From Prosopocoilus inquinatus (lineage: Eukaryota > Arthropoda > Insecta > Coleoptera > Lucanidae): a stretch of DNA of 64,000 nt. Made by a program: the position numbers and the translations under genes. The stretch's first letter is position 1; every line of letters starts with the position of its first letter. Location of the stretch: positions 46,734,101 through 46,798,100 of the forward strand of contig CM069872.1 in NCBI GenBank assembly GCA_036172665.1. The letters run 5' to 3'. The notes under the pieces were generated by a model that saw only the letters and a program-made list of their open reading frames with translations, had not been told where the DNA came from and ran no database searches. This document shows, one piece after another, positions 24,892 through 36,467 of this stretch.

Positions 24892-25335
24892 TCAATTTTG
24901 TCTAATTGAGGAGACCGAGGGTGGAGGGGCGATAGGTATCATTTTATTTAAAAAGTTAACACTCGTCTAGCATTTTGCAAATAGCCTGTAGGTAGTATTA
25001 AAAATAGTTTTTGGAAAGGGCAAAAAACAATTAGACAAAATCGACTGGCCTGTATGTTTACCTAAGGTCGAGACAGGATCGTAAATCATACTGACGCTAC
25101 GCCAGTTTCTTTTTTTTCGGTTTCCAGCAATATTCGAATTTTTTGCCTGGCGTTGTTACGTAACCAAAAAAGCGAAGTCTGTAAGTTGGTAATTTTTTGT
25201 ACGTGTCTCGACTTTTATTACATTATCTGAGTTCTATTTCGAAATATATCTTGGAAATTAAGCAATTTGTTTATCTAAAGTTGAGTCAGGATCGTAAATC
25301 TCTTACTGACGCTATGCCAATTTTTTCTTCGTCGA
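24892..25335. repeat. Direct and inverted repeats inside the hAT element
   Basis: TCAATTTTGTCTAATTG (about 24895) is repeated inverted as CAATTAGACAAAATCGA (about 25029). A separate direct repeat of about 60 bases containing CAGGATCGTAAATC and CTGACGCTA occurs at about 25057-25117 and 25271-25332. No coding content is recognised. Confidence 0.65.
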
Positions 25336-25454
25336 AAAAAAAATGATCATCTTCATCGAATTTATCAGCTACTTGTATTAAAAATTGAACTAAATATAGG
25401 TCATCCAATTATAAAAGTGATACCTGAAAGCAGAATATTATTTAATATTTACAA

Positions 25455-26492
25455 ATAAATAGTGAGAAAACCCCTCGACCACATTAATTCACTGAAAGCG
25501 AATACGTATTTCGGTAACGAAGTTACCATCTTCAGCGCTAAACTGATATTAAACTTTAAAACAACAAATAAACTAAACTAGACTAGCCGCACTCCCCCCC
25601 TCACTTTCTTTGTACCGTATTATGCATGCAAAGCAAACCGGGATTCTTCGAAAATCTAAAGGTCGAAGAGGCAAGAAGCGGTCGGCCCGGACTTCTCAAA
25701 ATTCATTAATCTATTCCTATTTCTGTGAATCTCCAAGCTTTCGAAAGAATCTAGGTTTGTTTTGTTATTAATTTGTTTGATTAAATCTATTTTATTTACC
25801 GAATGATTGTTTTCAAGCATGTGTAAGGCAACACTGGATTTATCAAAGCGTTTGTATTTTAAATGAGCCAAGTGTTCTTTGAATCTAATTTTTAAGGATC
25901 TTTTTGTTTGCCCTACATAAATTTGATCACAATTTTTACAACTAATTTTATATATACCTGATTTATCCTCCGAATCTACTTTATCTTTTGGATTTCCCAG
26001 CAATGATTTTAAGCTGTTATTGTTGGTGTAAACTATTCTTAAACCTAATTTTTTAAAAATTGTATTCAACCCTTTAGTATATTGAGGATAAAACGGCATT
26101 TTTACAATTTTCTTATAATCTACCTCACCTATTTTGTCAGATTTTAGTGTGGTTATTTTATTAATCTCTAATTTTTGTTTTTGTTTTCTAATAATGTTAT
26201 AGATTACATCGGGTTGGTAACCATTGTACGTGGCGATTTTAATAATTTCTTGAAGTTCTTTACTATAATTAACAGTTGATAAAGGGAATGTCAGCATCCT
26301 ATGCACTAAGAAATGTAAGGCCGCTAATTTATATTGTTTGCAATGATTTGAATCCGCGGGAATGAATCTATTAACATTAGTAGATTTCCTATAAACGTTA
26401 AATTCTAATTTATTACTATTTCTAGTTACTAATGTGGTTTTCTCACTATTTATTTGGATTACAGCCACAGGTTTTGTGTTGCTTTGTGATTA
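25455..26492 (-). mobile_element. 5'-truncated Penelope-like retroelement with 13-bp target duplication
   Basis: TTAATATTTACAA occurs at 25442-25454 and again at 26493-26505, flanking a 1038-bp insert. On its minus strand are an open C-terminal reverse transcriptase/GIY-YIG frame and a 3' region containing GAAGATGGTAACTTCGTTAC (complement of about 25521-25540), a style typical of Penelope-like ends. A roughly 20-base word, ATAAATAGTGAGAAAACC, occurs at the 25455 end and again, in opposite orientation, near the 26460 end. It sits inside the hAT element, so it is younger. Confidence 0.85.
25656..26468 (-). CDS. Penelope-like RT C-terminus plus GIY-YIG endonuclease (5'-truncated)
   Basis: The 270-codon minus-strand frame has no internal stop. 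Residues 1-110 match the C-terminal part of Penelope-like reverse transcriptases: FNVYRKSTNVNRFIP, then NHCKQYKLAALHFLVHR and the KEL..I..IA.YNGY helix. Residues 171-250 form the GIY-YIG nuclease: GIY at 171-173, CKNC at 177-180, YVGQTKRSLKIRFKEH at 184-199 with the catalytic-type Arg, and a Glu-containing ESLEI near 243. In the family RT copies element RNA and the nuclease nicks the target. The catalytic palm (YADD) is absent because the copy is truncated, so it cannot copy itself. The first ATG is just where the frame opens; the real start is lost. The intact frame suggests it is younger than the other retroelement relics here. Confidence 0.88.
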   Translation of the reverse strand: MAVIQINSEKTTLVTRNSNKLEFNVYRKSTNVNRFIPADSNHCKQYKLAALHFLVHRMLTFPLSTVNYSKELQEIIKIATYNGYQPDVIYNIIRKQKQKLEINKITTLKSDKIGEVDYKKIVKMPFYPQYTKGLNTIFKKLGLRIVYTNNNSLKSLLGNPKDKVDSEDKSGIYKISCKNCDQIYVGQTKRSLKIRFKEHLAHLKYKRFDKSSVALHMLENNHSVNKIDLIKQINNKTNLDSFESLEIHRNRNRLMNFEKSGPTASCLFDL

Positions 26493-26914
26493 TTAATATT
26501 TACAAGCTTAAATTCTACGAAAAGCCAAAAATTATTGCTGACTGCAAAATATAGTCCTCATACAACAGATGTTACTCTAGGAATAAGAGTAGGTCGGGAA
26601 TGTTTCTCTAAAAGCACTATTAAGGAAGTATTAAGGACATCTATTTGTTTGTAGGTATTGTTTGTTTATAAGCGAAATATTTATTTTTCTTTTTCAGTGA
26701 ATATGTTCATTTTATACAGATCCGCAAATATTTTCATATTTATTTATATGTTATTTATACTCGTGATTTTAGATTTTAAGCACTTATGCTATAATCTTAA
26801 TTCTGACTGAACTATCGTGGGTTAAAATATTTAAAAATTCACGTATTGCGGAAGGCGCGGGCCCCCTGGCGATTGCCCGGTTCGCCCTTCACTAAAGCCG
26901 CCACTGCCTATGTA

Positions 26915-27281
26915 TCTTGACATAATCAAATGATTGAATTAATTAATTTACATAATTGACAATTTGAAAAGCAAAAATATATCACCTTTTTATGAAATTA
27001 AATCGTAGCGTCTTTTTTTGAAAGAACAAATTGTTTTTTATTAACGGAGGTCGGTAGTAAGCATAAGTCAAAATACGTAAGAATCTTTTTAGACACAGTC
27101 CTTTTACGTTAAAACAAAAATTACCCAGAATATGAAAAAGAAAACACTAATTAATTTTATATTTCTATTTTACATATACTCTAAAAAAAAGAAGAGAACT
27201 CTCGAGAATATCATTTAAAATAATATAAAAATCTGATGACTGGAGTTATTTACAGCTGCATTTTACAAAACGTCTTCCCGA
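26915..27281. other. No recognisable feature
   Basis: AT-rich DNA between the hAT element and the tandem array. Confidence 0.4.
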
Positions 27282-28345
27282 TATAAGAGCAAATACATAA
27301 AACGAAATTAAGAAAACAAAGGAATAAAACATCTAAGTATGATTTGATTTCATTTTTTTTAATTTGTTGTAAGAAAACATCATACACTAATAAAAAATTA
27401 AACAGCAGTTAATTTTTACGGTTTTCAGGAAGTGTTATTTTTTTTGTTGAACCGTAAATCATTTTAAACCCATTTTCTTTTTCCTAAAGTTACTTAAATT
27501 GTGAGATACTATTAAGTAAATAGGTGCAACAGTGTTTATTATTGATCGCTGTTATTACTGTGATAGCATAAATCTCTCGACTGTTAATTTTTTTTAGAAA
27601 ACATACTCCTGTTATAAGAGCAAAAAAATAAAATGAAATTAAGAGGAAAAAGGAATCAAACATCTGATTAGAATTTGATTTCATTGTTTTTTAATTTGTT
27701 CTAAGAAAACATTATAGATTAACAAAAAAATTAAACAGCAATTAATTTTTACGCTTTTTAGGAAGTGTGTTATTTTTTTTATTGAATCGTAAATCATTTT
27801 AAACCCATTTTCTTTTTCCTAAAGTTACTTAAATTGTGTGATATTATTAAGCAAATGGGCGCAACAGTGTTAGTTAATGATCACTGTTATTACTGTGATA
27901 GCATAAATCTCTCGACTGTTATTTTTTTTAGAAAAGTCCTCCTTGTTATAAGAGCAAATAAATAAAATGAAATTAAGAGAAAAAAGGAATCAAACATCTG
28001 ATCAGGATTTGATTTCATTGTTTTTTAATTTGTTCTAAGAAACCATAGATTAATAAAAAAATTAAACAGCAATTCATTTTTACGCCTTTTAGGAAGTGTT
28101 TTATTTTTTATTGAATCATAAATCATTTTAAACCTGTCTTCTTTTCCCTAAAGTTAGTTAAATTGTGATACTATTATGTAAATGGGTGCAACAATGTTTT
28201 TTATTGATCGCAGTTATTACTGTGATAGCATAAATCTGTAAAGTTAGTTAAGTTGTGATACTGTTAAGTAAGTGGATACAGCAATGTTTTTTATTGATCG
28301 CTGTTATTACTGTGATAGCATAAATCTCTCGACTGTTAATTATGC
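27282..28345. repeat. Tandem array, about 331-bp period, about 3.2 copies
   Basis: Units start with TATAAGAGCAAA at 27282, 27613 and 27947, giving periods of 331 and 334. Each contains GGAAGTGT, TCATTTTAAACC, CCTAAAGTTA and ACTGTGATAGCATAAATC. The last unit has an internal 90-bp duplication (TAAAGTTAGTTAA at 28149 and 28239). There is no coding frame across units; an open frame at 28272-28559 starts inside the final unit. A short satellite-like array or locally duplicated insert is the best description. Confidence 0.85.
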
Positions 28346-30245
28346 TCATCGTAACTTTTTTTCGGGTATTCAAAAGAAAGAAGTAGTTGGTATACAAGTT
28401 TTGTGCAACAAGTCCCTGTCGGGGCGGCCAAGAAAAAAAAAAGAAAGAAAGAAAAACGAAAAAGCATTCGAGAAGATTAAAGAGGGCATTGTGATCGGAA
28501 ATTTTAAGAGGCTTCTGCCGACAAACAAAACTACAAGGGTAACATTAGTGCTCGCTTAAATTAATACCTGGTCCGAGGGCGATAGCCATCCGAGGCTCTA
28601 CCAGAACGATTTTTATTAAAATGGGTTTATTTATCCCGGGCGTTTGACATCTAAATATACAAGAAACTGTTTTTAATCGCGTTAAAAAGCAAATATATTC
28701 ACATGTTTATGTGAAACACCGGCAATTGAAATTGTTTACGACGCCGTTCTGCGGCTGTGGGAAAATTACGTTCGGTAATTTTCATAAGGTCAGAAACGCC
28801 TGCGTTACGGTTATGTCTTGTTCATTGCCGTCCGTCAATTTAACCGAGCGTCTAAGAATTTTCTTTGCATTGGTGACGGGAAGTTGATCATTTTGTTTGA
28901 GTTCCATCCGGTTAAAAATTTATTAAATGTTATTTCACAGCGCAATGATATTCCATATGTTTTAAATGCGTAGAGTGTGAAGTAAGCGTAACAGTTTCCT
29001 TGACCTTGCTTCATAATTCAAGGTCCTGCTTTGGTCTATAACCTAACGCAGACGAGCTAAACTATCTCTTCTTTTAATTTTTAGATCCGTCCCTCGCTTT
29101 CAGTGCCTTATACGTCGTGCCTAGCATTAGAAAGAACTTCAGGATGACCGTCCGTCGTTTGAAAGGCATTGCATTGCGTTGTTTTAAATCGTAGCACGTA
29201 TGAGGAGTTCTATCTAAATTCTTTCAATTCCGAGAGCTTTTTGTGCGTCTCGTGCATTGTGAAGCTATAAAATGGCAGCGGCGGCGGCGGCGGCGGCGAC
29301 GGGATCGGTTTGCTTGTTGCTCTTATTTGCGGTCGAATTTCAGACTGTGTGAGGCCAGACGGTCTTTTGTTACAATATTTGCCGGGCCATCGAGCCCATT
29401 TGATGTAAATTAAGATTTTAATGAAAGGTTCAACACGCAACCCCACGAAAACGACAAAAAATACGGCGTGCGGTAATTAAAATACTTTAAATGGTTCCAA
29501 ATTTTCATAATCTTTGGCCGGGCGAACCGGTTCTTTTTTGAAGCTTTTTCCCACAACCAATTAAAGCAACTGTAATTGTTTTCTTTTTCTTTCTCTCTCT
29601 CACTTTACCAACAGATGACATTTAATTTTACAGATACCTTAGTCATCGTAGAAACAACATCAATACGTAAGTACATACATACCTACATCATACTTACATA
29701 TCCCTTTCATTATTCAATACGAGAAGACTGCATAATAAATATAACCATGATGCTACTTATATCAACATTAAACTTTATAATACCTATAGTACAGCCACGT
29801 GAAATATACTAATACATACATGCAGTTTAAAACTACATATTTTTTTCAACAAAATTAGTGATACTAAAAAACTAGCAAACCCAAAATTCGACATAAGGCT
29901 GAAACATTTGTACAGAGGCCGCTCGGGGGATTCACTGCAATCAAAAGCGATTTCCAACAAAATTTTTCAGAATTCGTTTTTCAAACGAGAGAACAAAGAC
30001 AAGACGTCAGTTGCTAAGGTACTTAAAGATACATAACAGTAAAAATTACCAAGAAATTTTTAAATAAAATTGATGATGAGAATTTCAACCTCCAGTTTTT
30101 CTAGATAATGATATTCCAACAGAAATTCTACTCACCAAATATTGAGAACAATGTAATAACATGCAAATCAATTAGTGCTAAGAAAACGTTTGTCACTACC
30201 ATTTCTCTTTAAAAGAATAAACTGACTAAAACATCAGGAGATTAA
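28346..30245. other. CpG- and GC-richer intronic stretch with a GCG run
   Basis: From about 28700 to 29560 the sequence is less AT-rich and CpG-rich. A GCG/GGC triplet run lies at about 29274-29298. On the plus strand, ATG at 29271 opens a 26-codon frame: eight alanines, then a leucine-rich hydrophobic stretch like a signal peptide, then TGA. It directly follows TATAAA. The minus strand reads a proline run. This could be a first exon, an alternative promoter or conserved non-coding DNA; nothing decides it. A TC run is at about 29580-29602, and a fragment of the dispersed hairpin repeat (TACAGAGGCCGCTCG) at about 29910-29965. Confidence 0.35.
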
Positions 30246-30391
30246 TGGCCAGTTGGACCAAACACTTAGGCCGAGCTTAACTTTAAGCACCGCTTAGAAT
30301 GTGATTTACTGAATGTTGTGTAACCTCAAATGTCACATTATAAGCAGTACTTAAAGTTAAGCTCGACTTAAGTGTTCGCTGCAACTGGTCA
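30246..30391. mobile_element. TGGCCAGTTGGACC MITE
   Basis: Arms of about 50 bases: TGGCCAGTTGGACCAAACAC at the left and the complement-like GTGTTCGCTGCAACTGGTCA at the right, with GAGCTTAACTTTAAG and CTTAAAGTTAAGCTC pairing perfectly inside. The outer GCCAGTTG resembles the tandem MITEs at 19491, so they may be related. Target duplication is not clear. Confidence 0.75.
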
Positions 30392-30611
30392 CAAGCAGAA
30401 TAGATTTTTAGGCGTTAAAACTTCGATTTATCGATTGTTGTTCCTTTTTTTCTCAGATAAAAAAAAAACTTAATCAGTTAGTCAGTGCATTTGAATTGGA
30501 TTCGTATTTTCGTTAATCTTAAGGCAATATATTACGTATGCAAGAAATATCAGAAAGTAAACGAGCTCGACGCAATGCTTGATGCCTTTGAACAAAACGA
30601 TAAGACTTGTA

Positions 30612-30721
30612 CAGTGTCGATCAAGCTAATCGAAACCAACGGACAGTTTTCTAAGCCTTACTACCTCCGCAAAAAGGGCGCAGTTAGCTTGCAGCTGTCT
30701 CGAACAGGATGATCTCGACTA
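30612..30721. mobile_element. CAGTCGCGATCA MITE, copy 2
   Basis: This diverged copy of the element at 7194 begins CAGTGTCGATCAAGCTAATC after TA (30610-30611) and ends GATGATCTCGACT. The interior shares GCGCAGTTAGCTTGCAGC. The right TA is altered. The open frame at 30485-30712 runs across it and is not a gene. Confidence 0.75.
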
Positions 30722-30757
30722 TGTATCTCTCTCACGTCTTCGAATTCTGTTTCAGTA

Positions 30758-31060
30758 AAGACCCTCTAGTTAGAGTCTGGCAGAATCAAGAAAAAAAAGT
30801 CCCATGTCAAATTGACAATACTTTCTAACCTAACCTTGCTTGGTCTTTCAAAGCCAAATTTCAGCAAGAAAAAGTTCCGTCAGTGCAAAGTTGACAATAT
30901 TACCTAACCTTGCTTGCTTATTTTGAATAACAAATTCAAAGGTTGGCGCCAAATTGCACTTCCATTCTCTCTTATGATTGGCCGAAGCTCATTTTGCTGA
31001 AATATGACGGAACCAAATAAAAATGCACGCCATTTTGCCAGACTCTTACTAGAGGATCTC
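30758..31060. mobile_element. AAGACCCTCTAG MITE (TA-flanked)
   Basis: Ends are AAGACCCTCTAGTTAGAGTC and the complement-like GACTCTTACTAGAGGATCTC, matching at about 24 of 29 bases, with TA at 30756-30757 and 31061-31062. Inside are a direct repeat (TTGACAATA...CTAACCTTGCTTG twice) and an inverted pair (TTTCAGCAAG.. and GCTGAAATATGACGGAAC). Confidence 0.75.
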
Positions 31061-31062
31061 TA

Positions 31063-31811
31063 TGTTTCAGGAAGAAACAGGAAAGTTTAGTATTAATGAA
31101 ATTACAGTCTTTCCTTTTGGTTTTCCCCTACCGCCTCTTACTCTTGGTTTTCTCCTTTTGTCAACCATGTTCCCAAATTTGTCAAATGACTTTTCTACTA
31201 TTCGATACAAGTGTTGATATTTCCAAAACTGGAAAATAGTTATCATCATCACTTAATTTGAAAACGTAATGGACATAAGGAGAAAACCAAAAGAAAAATA
31301 CTGTATATACAAGCTACATATGATTATCATGGTTTTTGTTAAAAGATGTCGATGTTGATTAAGTCCAGACGGATGTTTACTGACGATCTGGACCACCTGA
31401 TTAAAAAATGCAATATGCAACATATTAGCGAAAACCCAACGGAATTACCCTGTTATCAAAATTTAGACCTGCGTATTACATTGCGTATTATCGTCATTTA
31501 AACTTGGTTGTTGCAGAAGTTTATGCTGACAAGAATATACCAATAACTCAAAAATGACCAAAAAGTGGACTTCCTTGGTTATTGCAATGGATCCCTCAAT
31601 TACTAGGTACTGCTAGGGTAATAGCAGGTATTACTCAGGTGATGGAACTACTAAGAAGTCACGAAATGTAAGAATTTCAAAGAAATACGAAGAATTACGT
31701 AGGTACTTTGGAAATTACTTCGCTAACATAAAGAATTTACAGGAATTTCGTATAGCAAACATGTACGTTAAAAGCGAGAGAATGACGAACTATACTGTCA
31801 ACAAATAGACA
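31063..31811. other. No recognisable feature
   Basis: AT-rich DNA; no supported gene. Confidence 0.4.
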
Positions 31812-31893
31812 AAACAGCGACATCTTACGATCGCTTTTTGACCTGACATCGCAGTAGGATAGACAAATTGAAGCGATTTGCAATAAAATTTTT
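31812..31893. repeat. CTACGATCGCTTTTTGACC repeat copy
   Basis: AACAGCGACATCTTACGATC leads a copy of the family at 12553 and 13121, ending GCGATTTGCAATAAAATTT. It lacks the middle hairpin found at 13255-13405. Confidence 0.65.
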
Positions 31894-32878
31894 GATACTG
31901 TCAACAACGAGAGGAGCTAACACGGTTGCAAAAAAATAAACACCGGGCGCCAAATTTAAATAGGCAAGTCGACCAGTTTCTCGAGACATTCTTCTGCTTG
32001 CGAGATCCCAATTGGGACAGAAATAGCTACACAGAGGATGCTTTGCCATCTAATAGCAGACTTGTAGCAAGCTTAGAAAATATAGCTGGTTTGCTTTGTT
32101 GGCGATAGCTTACGAGACCGTAACATTGCTATTATTTGCTATTTTTCGCACAGTTTAACGTGAAACTTCCGGCCGCAGAATATTGCGTCTTGATTTTTCA
32201 CAAAATAAAGATTTGGGGTTATTAAATAAATAGTTTTCTCTTGACTCTAACTCAAACTAATTTGATTCCAGTTACCAAGGATTCGAGTTGTCGAAATTTG
32301 ACTGCAAATGCAGCATACTATGAAGAAATTGCTGGTACATGAAAGAATGTGGAGAAGAAATTAGCTAAATTAAATTTTTCAAAACCAAATTTGATAATGC
32401 AACCATATTGAGGCAATTAGGATAAAATTTCTAAAGATTCTAATGTATAATGAATTTTTTAGGAAGTGGTCCGTGTGAACCATAGTAAAGTATCAATAGG
32501 TAGTAACGCGGGCGTTCGGAACGTGCACGAAACTGCGAGAAATATTTTAACGTTATTTTATGCTGAAGGATTAATCACCGTTCTCTCTCGCGCATTTATA
32601 TTTGAACCCCTCTTTCAGCTGTCGCTCTCGCAATTGATCTCGTGCTTTTATGCACATATCGACACACAGTCGTGTGCTCTTGTGGCGTCACAAAAACACA
32701 TATCTTTTAAGTAACATATAAGAAATTCAAAACAATTAATCAATGCTATTAATTAGAAAAAAACGAACGTACTGGGGTATCAAGGAATTATTAAGTAATA
32801 CCCAAACACTTTTGGAATGAATGGTTCAGATTTGTGAAATATTTAGTGAAAATTTATCCGATGTGTAACAAAACATTC
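31894..32878. other. No recognisable feature
   Basis: Small open frames only (for example 32466-32714 plus); none recognised. Confidence 0.4.
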
Positions 32879-33007
32879 ATGCCCGATTTCTTCACCTCCT
32901 GATAAATTTATCTGCCAGGTATTATCCTTGGAAACCACTGTATCGATAATAGTTTCCGACGGTATTACCTGGCAGATAAATTTATCCGTAGGTGAAGAAA
33001 TCGGGCA
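32879..33007. mobile_element. ATGCCCGATTTCTTCACCT hairpin MITE
   Basis: Two arms of about 42 bases are almost perfect inverted repeats: ATGCCCGATTTCTTCACCTC at the left and GGTGAAGAAATCGGGCAT at the right, with GATAAATTTATCTGCCAGGTA and TACCTGGCAGATAAATTTATC inside. The loop is about 40 bases. The close match suggests a fairly recent insertion. Target duplication is unclear. Confidence 0.8.
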
Positions 33008-34711
33008 TCGGGCATAAGTGAGATAACAAACAGACTTTTTCCAAGATCAGCGCTTGATTAGTTCGAAACTATCAGAACACTTCTCATTAATGACCGATCA
33101 TTTGGAACAAATTAAACATGTGTAATTTTTTGAATGATCCACGCGCTTTTGATTACTTTGAACTATCAGAAATCTGTAATAAGTTTGTTATAATCGGCCT
33201 ACTTAGTGTTTGTCAATCTTTTTACACTCCTTCTGCGACTCCAATGTATCTAATTTTTATTGAGTGGGAGGGAAAGAAACACAGTGCGAGGCTTCGCATT
33301 CGACGAATATTATTGTGGGCGGAGACTAATACTTTTCGTACTGATCACGGAACAAGTGGGCCGATTTCTTTTCCCTGGTTATGATTATCTTTATTCTTTC
33401 GGCATGAAGTTCATCATCAAGCAAGTCGCCAAAAATTACAACAAATATTTAAAATACCTTTATACAGTTTAGCACCCTTATCTACGTTTGGCGCTTATGT
33501 CATTGAATGTTTTTATATTCCGTTCACATAACCGTTAGCATTACGTGCTAATTCAACTCGTTTCAAATATAACACGAAATCAAATCGCCTGGTATTCTAA
33601 TTAATTAAATATTAATTTTATGTTAACATGTGATATGTGCATATTTTAAGGAGAAGAAAATTATCCGACGTGAAATAAAAAAAAAACAAACTAAAGAGCT
33701 CGTCCATTAACGTAACAAATTTACACACAAGTAATTAAAATAATTTAAGCCGAGGTTCAGATTTAATAACGTTCACAGAAAAACCTTCATTATCTGAGAA
33801 CAATTTCATGCTTAAAATTCGTAACGTAATGTAATGAAATAAAAGTTGGGTATATAAACTGACGTTGAGGAAATTAAAACGGATAATGAATGAAAGGAAT
33901 TGTATGTACTATAGTGGCCGTGAACTTCTATGCTCAGTGCATTGAATTTTTTTTTTTGTTATGTAAGTTCGTAATAAAAACAGTACGTTTACAAGTTCAA
34001 CAGACGAATAAAAATGAATATATTTTGTTTCTAATCGTTAAAATAAAACTTTTCCAATACACAAATGCAAGGAGGCATACACCTCGAAGAATCAGTGATA
34101 TAGTCGTGGCGTTTCAGGCGGGAAGATAAGATAAAATTTTATATCCCAATATAAAGTAATCATGAGTTAAAGGTGAAATATAAATTTTTAATTAGTGAGA
34201 TTTATTGCGTACATAAATAAATGCGCTAGGCTGTGAACGCACAAAAGCTTGTTCGTTTGTATTATTTATTTTGCTTACATCGTCGACTTCATTCAGTACC
34301 GCGCGTTTGATAAATCGACAATCACGTAGACGCGAATTCCGCCGGTATTTACATAAAATTCTCCTTCATGTTCGTTTAGCAGCTGTCGTAAAATCTCTGC
34401 GAAAATAAACGTATCGAACAAAACAGCCCGTCATTTTTTCCTCTTTCTCGCAAAACAGAATCAAAAACGAACAACACAATAAATCATTTCGTAATATTTT
34501 TACTAAATATAAGAAAAAGATCAAAATTTGTTTAAACTTACCTGAATACTGTGCTCATGTTTGTTAAAATATACAATAATTAAAAAAAATCTTTTGAAGT
34601 ACGTAAATTTGAATTGTCAATGAACTGTAAGATTAGACTTTAAAACGAAATATTTTTGTGAAATTGTTGTATACGTGAAATAATATTTGTTTTATGCTGT
34701 TGACCTTTAGA
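33008..34711. other. No recognisable feature
   Basis: AT-rich DNA with small open frames, none recognised. Confidence 0.4.
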
Positions 34712-34716
34712 TTATG

Positions 34717-34866
34717 ACTGATAATCAGAGAGTGGAATTTTTACGGGATTGCAACGGCAACGCTAAATGCATGGACGCCCACTAGTAGAAGTAGGCAGGC
34801 GCATGAATTAATTTAACGTATCAATGCAATATCCCCGTAAAAACTCCTCTCTCTGCTGATAATCAT
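34717..34866. repeat. Imperfect inverted repeat (TTTTTACGGG arms)
   Basis: GATAATCAGAGAGTGGAATT...TTTACGGGATTGCA pairs with TGCAATATCCCCGTAAAAAC...CTGCTGATAATC, about 35-40 bases per arm. It has the size of a MITE. Confidence 0.6.
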
Positions 34867-36467
34867 CGAAATCAGAGAATTAAAGCCATTGAAAAGCCAA
34901 GAATATACAAAAAAATAATTGCTTTAATTGCCATAAAAAAAAACAAATCAATGATAAATTAATTAAATAAAATAATATTTATTTTAAATATTTAATTATA
35001 AATAAAATAAAATTACTGAAGACGCCAGTTAAATGAAATACGTATACTTCGACCGTCAGTAAACAACTTTATTAATCTTCTTTTAATCTCATCGTCGTGA
35101 AATAATTATGATTATAAATTCTGGGCTTTCAAAATAAGAAAGGCGTCGGTATGAAAAATCGTCAGTCATTTTTGTTAATCTTGTTTCTGAATTATTAAAA
35201 TTATTTATTATCAGAATAATCATATTAAATTATTTTATTAAAATGCGTAATTGACCACTTTAAAACTTTAAAACAAAAGTTATTTTCGTGAAAATTTATT
35301 TATTTTATGCATTATCAGAATAGGTAATTGTAGTTAATTTTTTTTTTTATTAAAATGCGAAATTAATAATTTTAAAACAGAAATTATTTTCGTGAAAACA
35401 AAAGAAATATGCCTTGAATCTAAACTAAATCATAATTTCTTATGTAACCCTTTCAGATAATAAATAATTTGTGAACAATTTAGGCAAATAAGCACAAAAC
35501 AAAATATAATTAATTACGTCGGGGATCCGTAAATCTTCTGATTAATTAATTCATTAATCTAATCTACTAATTAACGAAATTAATAATTTGTAGAGGCACT
35601 TGAATTCCTCAGTTTGTTTATATTTCAAGTGAGACATTTAATATTTATAGTACTTAGATAGTGAATTGAATATTACAGAAGCAATTACAAGACGCCGATT
35701 TGTTCATTATAAAATACATACCGGGTGTCCAGTTTGATTACACAGGGGAACAATTTCTAACAAATTTGCTGTCGAGATCGATTTTTCAGCTGTTTTAAAA
35801 TTGAATTTCAAAACTGAAGTCACTTTTCTTCTATAACGTCAAGTTTTCTTTTTCTTTTCTCTACAGTCTTAACGAGAAAATTTTTACCTAAATATGAAAA
35901 AGCAAACAATTTGTTTAGCGACATTTCAAGATAAGTTAAATAAAAATTAAATTTTTAGCTCGTTCTAAGGTGTTTTCTTTCTTTCGTATCCTCTCTGCAG
36001 TTATCACGAGCAAAAACTGTTGATGAAAATAAACTTAATATTTACTGTCAGGACAAGGAACTTTACTGCTTGTGTGAACATAATTTGACTTGCTGTAACT
36101 ACGTATAAAATTTAAGAAAAATTGATTCTCTGTGAACAATATGTTTGGTAATTTTTTCGTCTGTATGCAATTTTTGTATGACTTTTGGAACAAAGAGAGA
36201 GGGTATTCGGTAGCTGGGGTTACTGGGGTTATTTTTTGATTCAGATGCTTTAAGTTAGTCAAAATCAGATGTCAGATCCAAGTTAACAAAATTTGTGTTC
36301 CACATTGTTACGTGAGGAGTTTATTTTCAAAGTAGAACATGTTCAAAAATTGCTTTTCGAGATAAATAGCAAAAACATATTTCTCAATATCGGCTTGAGA
36401 TTTTCAAGCAATTTTCTTTTGCCCAGTAGATATCTATTGATTTGTGGACATTGTATACATAGTTTAA

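Larger units (their letters stand above)
23917..26906. mobile_element. Non-autonomous hAT element, hosts a Penelope-like insert
   Basis: The left end CAGAGGCGACCTTA matches the complement of the right end TAAAGCCGCCACTG (CAGTGGCGGCTTTA) at 12 of 14 bases, with GGCCACGGG- and CCCGGTTCGCCC-type subterminal sequence. Flanking 8-mers are TCTATATA (23909-23916) and CCTATGTA (26907-26914), 6 of 8 matching, as expected for an aged hAT target duplication. The interior is A-rich low-complexity sequence with no transposase. Without the Penelope insert it would be about 1.9 kb. Confidence 0.8.

Noticed and set aside
27840..28330. TGTGATAGCATAAATC resembling an insect miR-2 family seed (TATCACAG) on the minus strand
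   Set aside because: Only the 8-base seed matches, it recurs in each tandem unit, and no precursor hairpin is evident.
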